Positions 63,260-64,000 of a DNA stretch of 64,000 nt are shown piece by piece. The first letter of the stretch is position 1. Each line of letters opens with the position of its first letter. Source of the stretch: CAVUBL01 sp963739795. GTDB taxonomy: Bacteria; Acidobacteriota; Thermoanaerobaculia; Multivoradales; DATKCC01. The translations under genes and the position numbers were made by a program. The notes under the pieces were generated by a model that was not told the DNA's origin, searched no databases, and worked only from the letters and a program-made list of their open reading frames with translations. The DNA lies in NCBI GenBank assembly GCA_963739795.1, contig CAVUBL010000004.1, positions 1 to 64,000 on the forward strand. Reading direction: 5' to 3'.

Positions 63260-64000
63260 GCAGGGCCCGAACGCTGCCCCGCCTGGGACTCGTCTTGCGC
63301 CTCGCCCGCCGGAACGTGCTGCGCAACCGGCGTCGCACCGCGGTGATCCTGGCTGCGGTCAGCGTCGGCCTGTGGGCCATGCTCTTCTACGCCGCCTTCA
63401 GCCGCGGATGGCAGAACGACGTGGTCGACCACGCCATCGGCACTCTCACCGGTCACCTCCAGCTCCACGCCCCGGGCTACCTGGACGACCCGTCGGTGGA
63501 CCACTCCATGGCGCCCCCGGCGGGCGCCGCGCTGCGGATCCTCGACGGACCGCGGGTGGCCGCCTGGGCCGGTCGGGTCCGGGTGCCCGCGGTGGTCCAG
63601 AGCGAGCGGGACACCGCCGGAGTGACCCTGGTGGGCATCGACCCCGCGGCCGAACGAGGTCTCTCGTTCATCGACGGCGCGGTGGCGGAGGGCCGGGCCC
63701 TGGCGTCGGCCGACGAGCGGGGCATCGTCCTGGGCCGGGCCCTCGCCGAGCGCCTCGACACCGGTCTCGGCAAGCGCGTAGTGCTCATGAGCCAGGCGGC
63801 GGACCACTCGGTCGCGGACCGGGGGTTCACCATCATCGGTCTGTTCCACGCCGACCGCGAGGCCACCGAGATGAGCTTCGCCTTCGTCGGCCGGCGGCGC
63901 GCGGCGGAGATGCTGGGACTGGGCGATCGGCTCTCGGAGATCGCCGTCCGGCTCGGCGACCGGTCCCGGCTCGCCTCCACGGTGGCGGAGCTGCGCCGGG
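63256..64000 (+). CDS. ABC transporter permease, FtsX/LolC family (partial, runs off the edge)
   Basis: Translation from ATG 63256, which overlaps the previous stop, gives about 248 residues in the window. 'LVLRLARRNVLRNRRRTAVILAAVSVGLWAMLFY' forms the N-terminal helix and span 1, followed by a periplasmic domain with 'GTLTGHLQLHAPGYLDDP' and 'GIVLGRALAERLDTGLGKRVVLMS'. It is a paralogue of the upstream permease, so the pair would form a LolCE/MacB-like heterodimer. The C-terminal spans lie beyond the window. Confidence 0.92.
   Translation, partial: MSRARTLPRLGLVLRLARRNVLRNRRRTAVILAAVSVGLWAMLFYAAFSRGWQNDVVDHAIGTLTGHLQLHAPGYLDDPSVDHSMAPPAGAALRILDGPRVAAWAGRVRVPAVVQSERDTAGVTLVGIDPAAERGLSFIDGAVAEGRALASADERGIVLGRALAERLDTGLGKRVVLMSQAADHSVADRGFTIIGLFHADREATEMSFAFVGRRRAAEMLGLGDRLSEIAVRLGDRSRLASTVAELRR

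Overview
The window comes from a high-GC Gram-negative-type bacterium. It carries Sec and lipoprotein signals, an outer-membrane PgaA-type exporter, LolA-like and FtsX-like envelope proteins, and an IPTL-CTERM (exosortase-type) surface protein. The mix of HEAT-repeat proteins, tandem M16 peptidases, cyclic-nucleotide/TPR proteins and an unusual Nar/bc operon recalls Acidobacteriota, but that placement is inference and no marker gene settles it. Most genes look about 70% GC; positions 149-5389 are visibly more AT-rich.

Layout. (1) 149-5389: a gene-cassette array of chromosomal-integron type. Seven attC-like sites separate small minus-strand genes, each starting 15-50 nt after a site. The cargo is a TIR-domain protein, an XRE repressor with a cysteine-rich lipoprotein, and several unknown membrane proteins. 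No integrase is in the window, so this is either the distal part of an integron or an integrase-less cluster. (2) 5390-6301: non-coding, with a 155-bp palindromic element and a decayed dispersed repeat. (3) 6302-18229: a nitrate-respiration operon made of a diheme cytochrome c, NarG, NarH, NarJ, a NarI fused to a Rieske domain, a b6f-type cytochrome b, a monoheme cytochrome c and NarK. A convergent Crp/Fnr regulator follows. (4) 18425-25528: a lipoprotein, an amidohydrolase, a PRC-barrel protein with clear promoter and terminator, and a sensor kinase/NtrC-type regulator pair next to a perfect sigma-54 promoter in front of periplasmic rubrerythrin. (5) 25623-29131: ECF sigma factor, anti-sigma-like protein and two HEAT-repeat exported proteins. 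(6) 29153-41358: a 304-bp MITE-like element, secreted hydrolases including an AcvB/VirJ-like protein, a 1543-residue glycine-rich IPTL-CTERM protein, a LuxR-type regulator, a penicillin/AHL-acylase-family enzyme and a frameshifted small IPTL-CTERM gene. (7) 41619-47035: pgaABCD exopolysaccharide operon with a degenerate PgaB. (8) 47156-49214: repeats and decayed genes (permease, ammonium transporter). (9) 49468-64000: tRNA-Ala(CGC), housekeeping and stress genes, a Ser/Thr kinase-PEGA gene split by a frameshift, an M16 pair, a TPR/cNMP protein, and a TetR-LolA-FtsX-FtsX operon that runs off the right edge.

How it works together. The nar block looks like a self-contained nitrate-reducing chain in which the usual membrane anchor has acquired a periplasmic Rieske centre and a cytochrome b partner, so quinol could be oxidised at a bc-type site as well as through NarI. 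The rubrerythrin module suggests control of periplasmic peroxide or oxygen stress by the adjacent two-component system. The pga operon, the giant surface protein and the IPTL-CTERM remnant point to a biofilm or surface-attached life. Several genes are interrupted (kinase, lectin-like gene, amt, permease). Two of these breaks sit in homopolymer or GC-rich runs, where assembly error remains possible.
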